From Ignelater luminosus (lineage: Eukaryota > Arthropoda > Insecta > Coleoptera > Elateridae): a DNA stretch of 64,000 nt. Where the stretch lies: contig VTPC01007262.1 of the NCBI GenBank assembly GCA_011009095.1, positions 68,199 through 132,198 on the forward strand, written 5' to 3'. The notes beneath the pieces are model-generated. The model was given only the letters and a program-made list of their open reading frames with translations. It searched no databases and was not told the DNA's origin. Within the stretch, counting starts at the first letter, position 1. Each line of letters starts with the position of its first letter. The translations under genes were made by a program, and so were the position numbers. Of this stretch, positions 1 to 12,498 are shown piece by piece.

Positions 1-718
1 TGGCAGTCATTTAACTTGTTAACTGCAAGTACAATTCGCAAGTTCAACATTTCGCAACATTTATTATCTATCTTTTAGGAATAAACGTTCTTAATTTTAT
101 TTTACCTTTTTGTAATTACGATAAGACACGTTCACGTTTACAATCACACGATTTCTGCTTACTCGCCTGATTACAATATTTTAAGGTCAGTAGGTAATTT
201 GTTTTTTCATATATAGATTACCTTATACAGGATTCACTTTGAACATGTTAAGAGTAATATCAACAGAACAACCATACGGATACTGATTTTATTAAAACAA
301 TTTTTGAGAAGATGAGAAAACATCATTACAGACAATGAATTGAAAAGCTACCCAAAGAATATTTCGGTCGATTAAAAAGTTTTTCTTATCTTTCTTTTGC
401 TGGATATCCTGTATATGTATTAAATACTATGTACTACAATAGTGTGGTCGTTTTTACCTGGGTTTTGTGGTACTATTTGACTTATAAAAATTAAGATTAT
501 AAGGATTAATTGTTATCAACAAATGGAACAGCTGATTTAACAACAAAGCCCGAAATAAGATTATAAAAACATAACATTGCCTTCCTTCTAAACAAGGCAC
601 GAACAGATGCAGCATGGAGCTATAGCATTTACCAAAGTTGATTTTCGTAGCATTATTGTACCTTAATACCCAGAAATATTCTCGATTATATTATAATTTA
701 TAGACAAACATATATGTA
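1..718. other. AT-rich spacer, no gene seen
   Basis: No open frame with recognisable protein similarity and no paired terminal repeats were seen in this stretch. It is probably intergenic and old repeat debris. Confidence 0.5.
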
Positions 719-1262
719 CTTCCTCTGTTCGAAAATAGGTATGTGAGCTAAATTTATTTGCTTTATATAGTAGATAGATTATGTGTAAATCTGTGTATGC
801 CATGATCAAAGGTTCACTTAGCTATTGCGCTTTTATTTTGTGATACAGTTGTCGAATGTCAAATTTTAGTCTATTAGCAATGTAACCGCTGTTATTACAA
901 AATGGCAAGAAATATTTTACAGAATACTTCAGCAGGTACAAAAAGTGTGGAAAATTTAGTTATAATGAACGTAAGCAAATCTTACATTACTTATTGCAAA
1001 ATGTCAAAAATAAAAAACTGAAGAGGTACATGAAAAATACCACCCCACGTAAGTTTTGCTGCTCCTGTTCAACAATTTCTAAGCTGTGGAAACAAGCTAG
1101 AGATTGCCAAACTAACAATTTTTTATGTTTTCAGTTTAAACAATAAAGTCTCATTCAGTAATTCCTTGTTTCTTTATTTACTTTCACTAAAAACAAAATG
1201 TAGCAACTATTTTCGGACAAAAATTGAATTGAAATGTAGCAACTATTTTCGAACAGATGTCT
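719..1262. repeat. candidate MITE with short inverted ends
   Basis: The motif CTGTTCGAAAATAG near 725-740 recurs inverted near 1240-1255 (CTATTTTCGAACAG), which suggests the two ends of a roughly 540-bp non-autonomous element. Just inside the right end, the unit ATGTAGCAACTATTTTCG occurs twice in tandem, at about 1197 and 1234. The ends are short and the target-site duplication is unclear, so this call is tentative. Confidence 0.35.
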
Positions 1263-1582
1263 TAGGACATCCGGGGTATGACCAGGAGTGCGATTCTCGG
1301 ACTAATGTGAACATATTGCATATACGAATTATCTCAGAATTATCAATGGTATTCAGATGCAAATAAATAAACAAAAAACTTTGAATAGATGGTAAAAATT
1401 GCATTTGACTACGTTTCAAACTTTTGACGATACAATTTATATGTTTTGATCAAGTTTTCTGTATCTCTAACAGAAATAAACTCAAAAAAGTTGATATTTA
1501 TCGACAACAGCTTAAATTAAAGTTGATTTGTTCGTTATTCTCTGCTGTGAAAAGTGCATATTTGGCAGTGTTTAAAAACTAC

Positions 1583-2345
1583 ATGGATATTCTTAAACGA
1601 CCACTTGCTCCAAATAGATATCTGAATAAAATTAGAGTAACTAAAGCTATCACATTGTTTTCAGAGGGTTATTCTCAAAGATGTGCTGCAAATGGCTTAC
1701 TAAACGTTAGTCAATCTGTTATATCAAGAGTGTAAATTGGGTACCAAGAAACAGAATTGGTGCGTAGAAGACAATATCATGAACGATAGTTTATCACTAG
1801 GCCAATGAAGTCTTTTAAGACGTTGAGTATTTCGAAGTCGAGATAGTACTGCTCGTGACTTGAAAAATTAACTTCTAGCAGCAACAGGTAGCATAATTTC
1901 TGACCAGTCCGCCTATAATAAAATCCAAAGTGAGACTTGTAGAAAACGTACAGAAGTTGGAACATGAACGATTAGGCAAATTTTATGTTTTTAGTTAGAC
2001 CCAAGTACAATAATGCCAGAAGACGAGGTTGGAGGAGACGTGGGGAACGATATCTAGATGATACAGTTGAGAAACCGTTCCGTTTCGGTGGTAGATTCGT
2101 TATGGTTTGGGAAGAGATGAATTTAAATACCTGTATTGAATTGGTAGTCATGAAAAATGGAATTCTAAATGCCAAAAAAAACTCTGTAGGTTAAGGACCT
2201 TTAAAATGTTCTTGGAAAAAGGTTACATAAACCAATAAATAATCAGCAGCAGTTAGCCGAAGTACTGTTGGAGGAAGGGTGTACAATTCCTCAAAATACA
2301 ATTGCAAATTTAATTGAAAGTACATCAACATGTCTTGAATAGACT
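1583..2345 (+). pseudogene. degraded Tc1/IS630-like transposase
   Basis: Conceptual translation with several frame changes shows a Tc1-type helix-turn-helix start (residues like YSQRCAANGLLNVSQSVISR, 1658-1735). It continues with a second DNA-binding segment (STARDL, then AATGSIISDQS near 1845-1910), the catalytic-core block RRRGERYLDD with RFGGRFVMVW (about 2035-2110), and a C-terminal block ending in IPQNTIANLIES (about 2285-2325). These follow the order of insect Tc1/mariner-superfamily transposases. In-frame stops near 1735, 1789 and 1868 and frame changes between blocks make it inactive. I could not place terminal inverted repeats with confidence. Confidence 0.8.
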
Positions 2346-3211
2346 TTAAAAACCTGCATTATTATTTCTTTAAAGCAACATTAAGGCTTTCTAAAATTTA
2401 CAGAAGCTATAGGTTTATGCACTTCTCAGTTTGGTTGTTTCGCTATATATGTATATGTATACGTACTTATAATCATTTATTAGTTTTGAGTAGTTTACCT
2501 TAACTGTTATTTGTGTGTGCCAGACTTTTAGATGAATGAGTTTAAATAAAGTATGGATGAGTTTTGCTGCCACTAACGACTGGCGATGAATTGCTTGAGC
2601 GTCCAACAATAAGGATAATTAAATACTACTTTAATGAAATGTCTTGCATTTCAACGCTGTATGGTGTTTCGACTATAACATACTGGCATAGGATAGAATG
2701 CCTTTTATGTGTTTATTCTCATGAAAACCCTTGTTTTTGAGATACAAAATTTTATGAATGAAGGTATAATAAAAGTCGCTCATATTTAATATTATGTACT
2801 AGTTTATTTATTCAGTGATCTTTGAACATTGATCGTGTCCTTGAGAAGATTCCTTTTTTTCTGGTGGCCAGATCACTTGGACTTGTACTCGTATTTACTT
2901 AGGCTTCACGCGTCTCACTATGCTTTCAGAAGTCAACCGTCTGTATTGCATTTTAATTTCTGGCATGCCTTGGCATCTTAGAATCAGAATGTTTGACAAG
3001 TTCACTCTATTTATTGTTACTGATAATATGAAGAAGTACTCCGAACTGTAGGCGCACTACAAATCAACTAAGATTCCGTCCAAAGGCTTGTGAGCTACAA
3101 TACGACGCCTGGAACCTCTCGAGCCAGAGACTTTCTTGGTTTGGTACTATCGCAAGTCGGGCGAACCGTTAGTTTGCATAGCAACAAGTCACGAACAAAG
3201 TCACAAGTACA
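2346..3211. other. spacer, no gene seen
   Basis: This stretch has a short TA-rich run near 2444-2465 and otherwise nothing recognisable. The patch at 2990-3170 is slightly richer in GC and may be a transposon remnant, but I could not assign it to a family. Confidence 0.4.
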
Positions 3212-3471
3212 CACGGAAAAAAATGTTTTGTTGGGGCTACAAAAAATTTAGTCGAATTTTGGACAGCAAATATTTTTGCAAGAACAGCAAATATTTTTGT
3301 CACACTGTATAATTTTTTGTTCTTGCCACTAAAGCATTTTGGTAGATACAACAAATTTATAATTTATTTTAGAGTTAGGAACAGATTAATTTGTTGCTTC
3401 AGCAAAAAAATATATGCTGTCCAAAATTCCACTTAATTTCTTGTTGCACCAACAAAACATTTTTTTGCGTG
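3212..3471. repeat. MITE with long inverted arms
   Basis: The left end reads CACGGAAAAAAATGTTTTGT and the right end is its near-exact inverse (ACAAAACATTTTTTTGCGTG). The arms stay complementary further in: GAATTTTGGACAGCAAATAT near 3254 pairs with ATATATGCTGTCCAAAATTC near 3410. The element is about 260 bp, has no coding capacity and could fold into a hairpin. The target-site duplication is not clear. Confidence 0.6.
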
Positions 3472-3624
3472 CAGGCACGAATAATATGGACATACCTTTA
3501 GAAAGATTTGAATCGCGAAGCCGATGCTTTCGGATCTTGGGATTCAAGATGCCGGTCATTTTCAATATGACGGCCAATTTTTCGAGTTTCATTTTACTAA
3601 TTTCTACATGAAAAAAATAATAAA

Positions 3625-4340
3625 ATGAGCTACAAGTGTGGCAAATGGTATTTTTTTAGAGTAATTATGCTTTTAAAAAAAGAAAACAGCAAATATCAAT
3701 TATCAATTATTATTAATTCAAACAATTCTCTGTCCTCATTTCAGTCTGGTTTTAGATCGAGATATAGTTGCAATACGACACAGTTAAACTTAACTGATGA
3801 TATTTTACCTGCATTATATCAGAGTAAACTCACTGTTTTAGTTTTACTAGACTATAGTAAAGCGTTTGACACTACACTATATTACATTAATTGCAATCTT
3901 AAGATATCTAAGTATTAATGATTCAGTTCTGTTGTTGATACGTAATTATCTTCAAGGTAGAACGCAATCTGTTAAATTAGAAAATGACGTTTCAAATCAT
4001 TTACCTGTATGTCAAGGGATCTATATTAGGTTCGTTGCTTTTTTCGGTATATACATCTATCTTTATAAAGTAAGTTTAATATTATTCAAGCATTCATATG
4101 TACGTTGATGATACTCAGCTGTATAGCTCATTTGCTATTTCTAACTGGGAAGAATCAACGGCTAAGGCAAAATCGGACCTGCAGCATATATGCGATTCTT
4201 CCATTTAGCGTTCACTTAAAATTAATCCTTATAAAATCTAATTCTTGCATTTAATGTTTCCATCAATAATGTGAAAATAAAGTTAAAAGTCTAGGCCTGA
4301 TATTAGATAATACATTTAGATATGGAGATCAAAATTGCGA
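3625..4340 (+). pseudogene. non-LTR retrotransposon reverse transcriptase fragment (5' part)
   Basis: Translation shows reverse-transcriptase motifs of CR1/jockey-type non-LTR elements: SSFQSGFRSRYSC (about 3736), LTVLVLLDYSKAFD (about 3830, an RT domain A aspartate block), LQGRTQSVKLEND (about 3950) and the active-site box with the YVDDTQLY sequence (about 4098-4125). The frame breaks near 3870 and 4010, and a stop near 4206 ends the last block. The same coding sequence resumes at 5056, after an inserted transposon. Upstream endonuclease sequence was not found, so this is a truncated, dead copy. Confidence 0.75.
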
Positions 4341-4344
4341 AATA

Positions 4345-5055
4345 TAGGGTTATTCAAAAGAAAGCTATTTAAAATAGCCATAACTTTATAAAAACTCAAC
4401 GTATAATCAACTGAAAAACATGCCTGTGTTCCTAAAGCAATGGGATTTATTCCTATAGATCATATTTTGTTTTGGTTATTATGGTAGCAGATCTGTTAAA
4501 GTCAATTTTCTTGCTTATTGAATGTTTAGATAACTTACCATATAACTTACTGTTTTCAAATGGCTTTGACATTACAAGTTAGAATTCGTTTGAGGAATCA
4601 TGGCATAGAAAACAATTTTATGCAAGATGGACTTCCTCACATTTATAATCCAGTAAAGCAGTTGTTAGCCAAACATTTGGTATTTGCATAATAAGCGAGC
4701 ACTTTTCTAACATTTGGCCCTCACCTTCCTGTGACATCATTTCTGGTTTTAGAAGTATCTTAAAGAACTAGCTTATTTAAATAATTCCACCACTATCGAA
4801 GAACTTGAAAATTCAATTTCATAGCAAATCGAAGGTAAGTATTCAAGTAGATTTACTGGAAAACGTAGTTCACAATACAGAAGAAAGGTTATTGCTTGTT
4901 AAAGAACAAAATGGCGGACATATTCAATAATTAGACTGAGACTAATAAATTCCGTTGTTTTAAGAGTGCAAAGGTGTTTTTATTTTTTGTATACTTTAAT
5001 TTTTTGAAGAGTTATGGCAACTTGAAGAGTTAACTTACTTTTTAAATAACCCTAT
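4345..5055 (+). mobile_element. degenerate mariner-like element inserted in the reverse-transcriptase pseudogene
   Basis: The ends are inverted copies: TATAGGGTTATTCAAAAG at 4343 and CTTTTTAAATAACCCTATA at 5038-5056. They sit in a TATA-type target that splits the reverse-transcriptase fragment. Inside, translation from about 4560 gives a mariner-type C-terminal half: an NNFMQDGLPHIYNPVKQLL stretch, matching the family block around the second catalytic Asp, and later TTIEELENSI. The N-terminal DNA-binding part is missing and there are many stops, so the copy is inactive. Confidence 0.6.
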
Positions 5056-5165
5056 ATATTTGTCAAGCTTGTCGAGATTTCCTATTTCCACATAGATCAT
5101 ATGTTAGATGTGGTATTAAGAAAAATCTTTATAAAACATTTGTGCTGTCTTACTTCAATTATTGT
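5056..5165 (+). pseudogene. non-LTR reverse transcriptase fragment (3' part)
   Basis: Translation gives ICQACRDFLFPHRSY followed by NLYKTFVLSYFNYC, which matches the segment that follows the active site in CR1/jockey-like elements. It is the continuation of the fragment ending near 4340, displaced by the mariner-like insertion. Confidence 0.65.
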
Positions 5166-7718
5166 CCACGTGATGAAGCTCTTTGAACGATCATTTCGGT
5201 ATCGGAAAATGGCAAGGTAAGCAGATTAGGTACATTTAGAACTAGATTGCACGCGTTGTTGTTTCAAAGTAAGTAAGTACATATTTACTATATTAGTTCT
5301 ATTTCTAGTTACCTTCAAACTGTATATTAGATATTTACTTCACCGTTATTATTTACTTGTGTGCAAGTGTAGGTATATAGATAGCAAAAGCAACAATACT
5401 TTATTATCGCATTATCTCAATTGTACTACTACTCACAAATGATCATTTTTTTATTTAGTTGCTTTGTAACTAAAAACAGGTAATTTCATTTTTGTATAGT
5501 GTATAATACATTCCAAGGTTTAGATGGAAGAAGAGGAGTAGGGCACGCCTCCGAAGCTAAATCTCGTCTTGTGGTTAAGTTCCATGTATTTACAGTATTG
5601 TATACTCACTATGGCACAGTACAATTTTGATGAATCTTAATAAGGATTATTGTTATTATTAATTATTATTTTATTATACAGCCCTAGTAAATATGGTTTA
5701 TGTAATATGTGTACGTACTTTGCTGCATCAAACAAGTGTCGATCTTCTAAAATGTTTAAAACACTTTTCTAGTCTTGGCTTGTAGAAATAAAAGAAAAGT
5801 TGTTGCAGATAACAGCCATGATGTAGAAGCTGGAGTTCCAATCTCTGATTTTTGCACCTGTTTTTGCAGTCAGTACATAGTGAAGTGGAAGGAGGTAATT
5901 TTGGCGATATGCGCATCTCATCGTTTTCAGCTTAACTTGCAACCACTGAATGGAGAGTTTCTTTTATACCTCCTCGGTATCTGACCCACACTGGCCCTAA
6001 CTCGAACATTTCCTTTTTCCAACCCCATTCGGTGCAAATCTGCTGCTACTGACTGGATCAGATAGCAAACGCCTTTGGGGTACATCTAGTAACTGCATTG
6101 GCTCTTCGTAAAAAAGGATTACAAGCGCTGGGAGCCTTTCATCGTTTCATGATACTTCAATTCCATTAGCAAGAAAAGGGTGTTCAAAACATGGACATCT
6201 CATCCAGAAGTTAAGTCGGTTTTTTCTTGACATATGGCTTCCCCTCTCAAAACTCTCCAAGTAAATGGTCTTGAATAGTTCATACCTCTGATGTACGATC
6301 CAAACATAGAAGATACATCATTAACGAGCATCTGGAAAGACTTCTCCTCAACCAAAGATAGCCTAGAGCAGTCCCTGTCTTCGATATCGTCCGCATGATC
6401 TGCCTATCGAGTCGAGAACGTGTAGTTCAGAGCAGTAACCTACAACAAACCTCCTCCTGGTCCCTTTGGATGAGGTTGGAAAAAAGAAAGTTTAAGTGGA
6501 GGAGATGTGAAAGGAGTTTTTCGTTCTGGAAAAGTGCGGTTGCAAGTCGAGTTGCAATACGAGATATATTCGTATGCCATCCAAATAGCTTCTCTTGCAG
6601 ATGAATTCTATACATTACTTAAAGAGTTTAGCTATGACTGATGACATGAACGAGACTTTTGTCCGCAACTATATTCTTCTATTATTTCTACAAGCTAAAC
6701 CTTAAGTAGAAAACATATTTATTGTAATAACAAAGTGTTTTAAACATTTTTCAAAAATAACACCTGTTTTATGCAACAAAGTACACATATTGTAAATTTT
6801 GATTTCTAATAAATTTCTTTTGCCAAGCCACCAAAACTACCACTGGTTATACCACTGCTATTACATTTGAAATAACTGTTCAAAATTACTGTTTTGTAAC
6901 TTTGCTTGTGCTCATGCAGAATTTTATTATTTTCATTTATCATTATTTATAAAAGAATTCAAGTTCTGTAACCATCTAAATACTTACATTACTTATAATT
7001 CTCCTTACTTTCTCTCTCAGTATGTGTTGAATTTTTCGCAATTATCTTGACAGAGGTCAGGTAGTCCTGAAGTGATTGACACATTTGCTTCCTACGCAGG
7101 TGTCAGGTTTGTCCAGCTTGGGTAAGGATTTCTCAGAAAGAAACAGTAGAAGACAGATTTTGGTGTAATGTTTTCTTGTGAGCCAGTATTTGTCTAGGTC
7201 TAGTTAATAAGGCACAGAATATCTAGATAAAATAAGAGCCAAAAAGTATTTAAACAGAAATGTCCATATAGCTTTATTTACAATATGCTTAAATCAGAAT
7301 CTTCTGTAGTATCTTATAGTTATAGCACACAATAAGTTATTCTATACTTTTAAACAGCAGGTTCTCCAGAAAGCTGTTCTGATCTTTGTTTTCCATTTCA
7401 ACCATCTTTATTACTTTGTTACCAGAAAGACTTAAAACCAGAATATTTTACATTTCTTTTTTTCTAACAAAATGTATTCGTACACTAAATATAGGCTGTT
7501 CTTCAACTAAACTTCATTCTAAAAAATGGAATTTATAAAAATCACTACTTCGACATCATTAACAAAGAACAGTCAAACTAGAAAACACTTATTTAAGATA
7601 AAACAACTTGGTAAGAATTATTAAAAAATATAACCATAAATACTCAAAAAATAATTTTGTATATTGAAAAGGTATTTACTTATAGTATTACAAATAAAAA
7701 CGTACGAGATAAAAATCA
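5166..7718. other. spacer with unassigned repeat remnants
   Basis: No host gene was recognised. The patch 5515-6620 is less AT-rich than its surroundings and has short open frames on both strands, none of which I could match to a family; transposon origin is likely but unproven. The last few hundred bases should include the 3' UTR of the GH1 gene that ends at 7719. Confidence 0.4.
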
Positions 7719-10700
7719 TTATAAAACAATTACTTGTTCAAGATCTTCCAGAATCGTCCTAGTTTCTATAATAGTTTTATAGAATTCTGCTGATGCTTTT
7801 TCGGTTCTTGTTCTCTTAGGATTTGTAAAATTTACGTAATAAAGTCCAAATTTTAACCTGGAAAATTGAAAATTACAATTATTAAAATTTCAATCTAAAT
7901 AACGAAACAGTGCAAAAATTATATTATCCCTGATTTAAAAATTATGCTAACGTATCTAAAAAGACAACTTTAGTACTAACCCTCTTCATCCTAAAAGAGT
8001 AAAGCATCAAAAACCTAATGACTGTTTATTTGACACATTCAATATTTTTTTAATTTGCGTGGTAGCATTTCTCAATGAAAACCTAACGATTCAGTTTGCA
8101 TTATTTCGCTAATATTAGAAATACGTACGTGTAACCATCTCTCCATTCCATATTATCCATGAGACTCCAACATGTATAAGCCTTGACATTGCAACCATCT
8201 AATAAAATGGCTTTTAGGAGAGCATTTAAATAGCCCTGGTAAAAATGCGTTTACTACATTTATGATTTAGTTCGTTTTGTTTGCACTTACCTTTAGATAA
8301 TCTAGTCTCCCAAAATCATTTAATTCTCCAAAATCTGCAAATCCATTCTCGGTAATGTACACCGGTGGATTATTATACTCTTTTTTAATCCAATTCAATA
8401 ATTTTCTTAAACCCCATGGAACAACTTTCAACCAAGTTGCTGCTGATGGTTTCCATTTTGGATCTTGTTGCATTAAAACGGATACATCTTTCCAATGTGA
8501 AACAGGTGCATTTACAGGAATTTTAAGATCGCTAACTAACCAAGAACTGTAATGGTTAAGTCCAAAGAAATCAAAACTTCCTTGAATAAATCTTATTTCA
8601 TTCTCAGTAAACTGAGGTAAACGGGAACTACTAAAGTTTTCTGCTTTGCTAAGATTTCCTATTCGATTCTTCATGATTTCAGGATAATCTCCAGATTTCG
8701 AGAATATTGGATGAGCCCACCAGCCTAACTAAAATTCGATAGAATGTATAATTTTTACTAATTACTTACAAGTGCCTTCTTACATCCATCTGCATTTGCC
8801 TTTCTGCTGCTTTAATATCTTTTATTCGGTTTGTTTTTGGTTCTGCCCAGATTGCATCAATAGTTATGCCCACTTTTCCTAAGTAAATCAAAATATACTA
8901 AGACAAGACCTATAAACGTTTTACTTTTGAATTTTATAGTATTGTTACAATACATACAGTCAAAAAACAACTAATTTGGTTTAAGAAACAGAACTGCTTA
9001 AGAGACTACATCAAATTATCCTAAGTATAGTTGGTAGGACTGAGATAATTCATTATACTCGTAGTAATAAAGACTGAATTAAAAACCTTCCAGACATTTT
9101 TATTAATAATTTTAGAGGAGTTTGAATAATTGGATTTACTCTTTAAATTTAAATTTATAATTTATAATGGAAACTTTTCATAATTTTTGTTAATGGAATC
9201 CTGTTTTACATTGCTCTTGTTTTCTTCGTTATTTACCATCGGAAAAGATCCGCGCTTATTCTCAACGTTATACAAACCGATTATCAGTAAAGTAGCTTTG
9301 AATGGAATCATAAGAAGTTGCATCTCATCCTCCATATTGTCAGAACAATATTACTGACTAATAATGTCCAGTCACCTAGATAATAGCAATTAAGAAATTC
9401 TGTGCGGTAGAGATGCAAAAAAGTGTGAAGAAAAAATTAAGAATTTTAAAGATTAAAGCATTTTACCAGATTTCCATTTGAACCAAGAGTTACAGAAGGA
9501 TCTAGCAAAAACCAAAAAGACCGAAATCGGCACGAATTCAGAATTCACCTTCCTGGGGCAAAAATTGTCATCGGAAAGTAATCTTTGCATTGTTTTTAAT
9601 AAAGTTTGAGTGATGCTCTAAATGCTTTTGTAAACAAATTCTATTGGGCTTTTGGACATAATAAGAAAAACATTATCAGGGATGCGAAGTGAGACATGAA
9701 TGATATTAATAGAAACCAATACTGTTGGAATCACCTTCAACAGGAACCAGGAGTTTTATAAAAATGACAGGTTGGTCGTACTTGAGCAATTTTCGGCTGG
9801 AGAAAAAAGATTAATCTGAGCATTTGTACGATCAATAGAATATCGAGTTAATCTAAATTTAATTAAACGAGTTTAGAAGAACATTTCTGGTAGTAAAGGG
9901 TTTGTTTGAAGACACGATAATAATTGTTCTCACACTTTGATTTTTACAAAATACTGGTAGAGAACTCTTGTAAGAATAAAGCAAAGAAAAATTACGTAAC
10001 AATCTTTGATTTCTAGGTTTCTCTCTAAACCTTTCTACCTGCGTTGTTTTGTTGAAATATCCACATAATTCTGTTCAATAATATCTCAAGAAACTATAGT
10101 TTGGATGGAAAAGGATAGAAGTCAGAAGATTCTTATTTAGGTGGTACTTTCAAATCAATGAATAATCTCAGACTTTTCTTTAAATGTTGTTGGGGAGATA
10201 AGTTTCATGCGGGCTTTGCAAATTAGATTGAGTGTTGTTATAAATTAAACCTTGTGTACAAATCATACACATGCTGTTTCTAAAGCGCAAAATACAGATT
10301 TTAAAAGTTACAGTATAAAGACAGCACATCATATTTCTTTAATGAATTATGACGGGAAATATTCTGAACATCCCATGTATTTAAATTTTATTAAAGTTAC
10401 TCTTCAGTTGTTAAATTATGATTCTTCGACTGTTTTTGAGAGAAGGTGTTGGATTACTTTTATTTAACTTCACTTTCTAAGTTCTTTGATAATAACTATC
10501 TACACCTTATGAAAATTCACAGAACGATATTATAGGTTTGCATCTCAAGAAGGAGATATTTTTTTCTCTCTTCTGAAATTTAAATTTCAATAACTAAATT
10601 ATCTAACATTTATTTTTAGTATTTGCATAATGCAGTACGTGCCAAGAATTGCAGTAGGTACGTATTTAAAATCTGGAGATTAGGGTTATTTTTACATATT

Positions 10701-11844
10701 ATGTATAAACTTGCTAATTGCTAACCAATGTAATAAAATGGAAAATAGTTGATAAGGAGAACCTTTTTGGTACTGTAATTTTACTATAGTCAGATTCTAC
10801 AAAATTTGTTTATTTTCATTCTCAAATATAAAATTAAGTCTATAAAAGGGCAGATTCCCAACAATAAATTATAAAAGAATTTAGATGCTAATAGATCTCA
10901 TAATAGGAAGTAATTGATTTAAAAGAAAATTTCCAAATAATTCACCTGATGCATATTTAAGAATTTATTTAACATTTAAACTATTAAATATATCCTAAAA
11001 AGTTTAAGATAGTACTATTTTTATGATGGCATAAATATTTAAAGATTATATAAAATACCTTTTTGTTTAGGTCGATACAGTTTATCGTAAATGTGATACG
11101 CTCTAGCATGCGCAAGCAACAAAGTTTTCCCGCACATATAATCTCCTATTCCAGAAGATTTGTAACACGGAGCGTTGGCACCTTCAGCATATCCCGATTC
11201 ACACACCTCAGGTGGTTCATTAAAAGTAATCCAGGTCTTCACACGATCTCCGAATAATTCAAAAGCAATCTTGGCATAATCCTCAAAGTACTTAGCGAGT
11301 AAAGGGTTGGGCCAGCCACCTACTTCTTGTAAGGGCTGAGGCAAATCCCAGTGGTATAAAGTCACCATAGGTTCGATGCCATTCTTTAATAACTCATTTA
11401 TGAGATCGTTATAATAGCGAACACCATCCGGATTTATGTAGTTTGAAAAACCGCTGGGTAGGATTCTGGACCAGGATAACGAAAATCGATAAAACGTTAC
11501 GTTAAGATATTTTAGCATTTCTACATCTTGTTTCCAAAGATGATAAGAATCACAAGCAACGTCACCATTTTGATGGTCTTTTACCCAATCTGGATGTTCA
11601 TGCGTCAGTCGATCCCATATATTTTCACCTTTACCTAATAGCACACACTTTTTATTATATGTTTCTACTGTTAAGATATTATTTGAATGAATGACGATAT
11701 CTTACCACTTGCGTTCCAACCTCCTTCGATTTGATAAGAAGCAGTTGCGACTCCAAATTTAAAGTTTTTTGGAAATCGTAGAGAATCTCCAAAGGTTTCA
11801 AATGATAATAAAATCAGGAGGGAAATCAAATGCGACATCTCCAT
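7719..11844 (-). CDS. GH1 beta-glucosidase (myrosinase-like), complete, six exons
   Basis: A secreted family 1 glycoside hydrolase that cleaves beta-glucosides. Exons in transcript order are 11844-11706, 11634-11059, 8878-8784, 8728-8291, 8235-8129 and 7857-7719. All junctions are GT-AG, phases agree, and the total is 497 residues, normal for the family. The start ATG (11842-11844) is followed by a hydrophobic signal peptide ([18 protein letters not shown]). Seen motifs are [14 protein letters not shown] near the N-terminus, the acid/base glutamate in TWITFNEP (exon 2), the nucleophile glutamate in VYITENG (exon 4) and DNMEWRDGY (exon 5). Both catalytic glutamates are present and no frame is broken. 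Beetle and other insect relatives are annotated as myrosinase 1 or lactase-phlorizin hydrolase-like, but the actual substrate cannot be read from sequence. Confidence 0.93.
8879..11058 (-). other. 2.2-kb intron of the GH1 gene
   Basis: This intron joins the exon ending in PKQKG directly to [13 protein letters not shown], so no coding exon is missing from it. No intact element was recognised inside. A 71-codon plus-strand open frame at 10252-10467 has no recognisable similarity. Confidence 0.6.
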
Positions 11845-12141
11845 TTGATCTAAAAAATAGACGTCTGTAAAAATTTTATGTGCTACACTGATTTTTCAAT
11901 GTATTTCTACAAGTTTTCTTAATGAAAAATTTAGAGTAAATAATGTTTTAATTTATCCAATTACCCCGAGTACAATACAAAACAATTGAGAATGTACATG
12001 TTTCGGTTTTTTAGTTATCCTATTTATAATAAATTCTAATAAATTTGTATTATTACCTAGAAATATTTCTTGAACAATTTGAAATACTAAAATTTGTCTC
12101 TAGTTTCTGACCCTGTATCATCTGATATTAAACGATCCAAA
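11845..12141. other. upstream region of the GH1 gene
   Basis: This stretch should hold the 5' UTR and promoter of the minus-strand glucosidase. I saw no motif strong enough to name a core promoter. Confidence 0.4.
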
Positions 12142-12278
12142 AGAAAAGTCATTCTGAGTGACCTGTGGAATTCGAATCTTTGATTATTTCATTCAATATG
12201 TTATTGGTCAATGAAATGGTTGATTTTTAGAAATAATCAAAGTTTTAATTTCAGTGAGCCTTAGAATGACTTTTTTAG
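12142..12278. repeat. fold-back MITE
   Basis: A 137-bp element is flanked by TCCAAA on each side (12136-12141 and 12279-12284). Its left arm begins AGAAAAGTCATTCTGAGTGA and its right arm ends TTAGAATGACTTTTTTAG. The inner parts (TTTGATTATTT and AAATAATCAAA) also pair, so the copy would form a long imperfect hairpin. It has no coding capacity. Confidence 0.6.
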
Positions 12279-12400
12279 TCCAAACGGCTACCGTAAAATG
12301 TCCGTTGTTGAACATCTAGCTATTTGTAAAAAAATTAAAGTAGGCTTTGTAAGGAAACAGAAGCGCTGTTTGGTCAAATGGGGTCGTACCATAATTTCTT
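12279..12400 (-). repeat. dispersed repeat family, copy 1 (inverted)
   Basis: On the minus strand this segment carries CCAAACAGCGCTTCT, then CCTTACAAAGCC, then CAACGGACATTTTACGGTAG. The same ordered blocks occur on the plus strand at about 13133-13245 and 15625-15755, so it is a member of a small dispersed family of unknown type. Confidence 0.45.
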
Positions 12401-12484
12401 TCTTTCGTTAAATGAAAAATCATACTTTAGTTATATTACTGTTACTGCGCCAAAACTAATTTTTAAAATTCAAAAACACTGAGA

Positions 12485-12498
12485 CCGTGACGTCACGG
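12485..12498. promoter_or_regulatory. perfect palindrome with CRE core
   Basis: The 14-bp sequence CCGTGACGTCACGG is its own reverse complement and contains the TGACGTCA site bound by CREB/ATF bZIP proteins. It lies about 640 bp upstream of the GH1 start codon. A second TGACGTCA core occurs near 13052. The region is repeat-rich, so function is uncertain. Confidence 0.25.

Noticed and set aside
9520..9545. Sequence resembling a cDNA-library adaptor (CGGCACGAATTC)
   Set aside because: The match is short and embedded in continuous intron sequence; probably chance.
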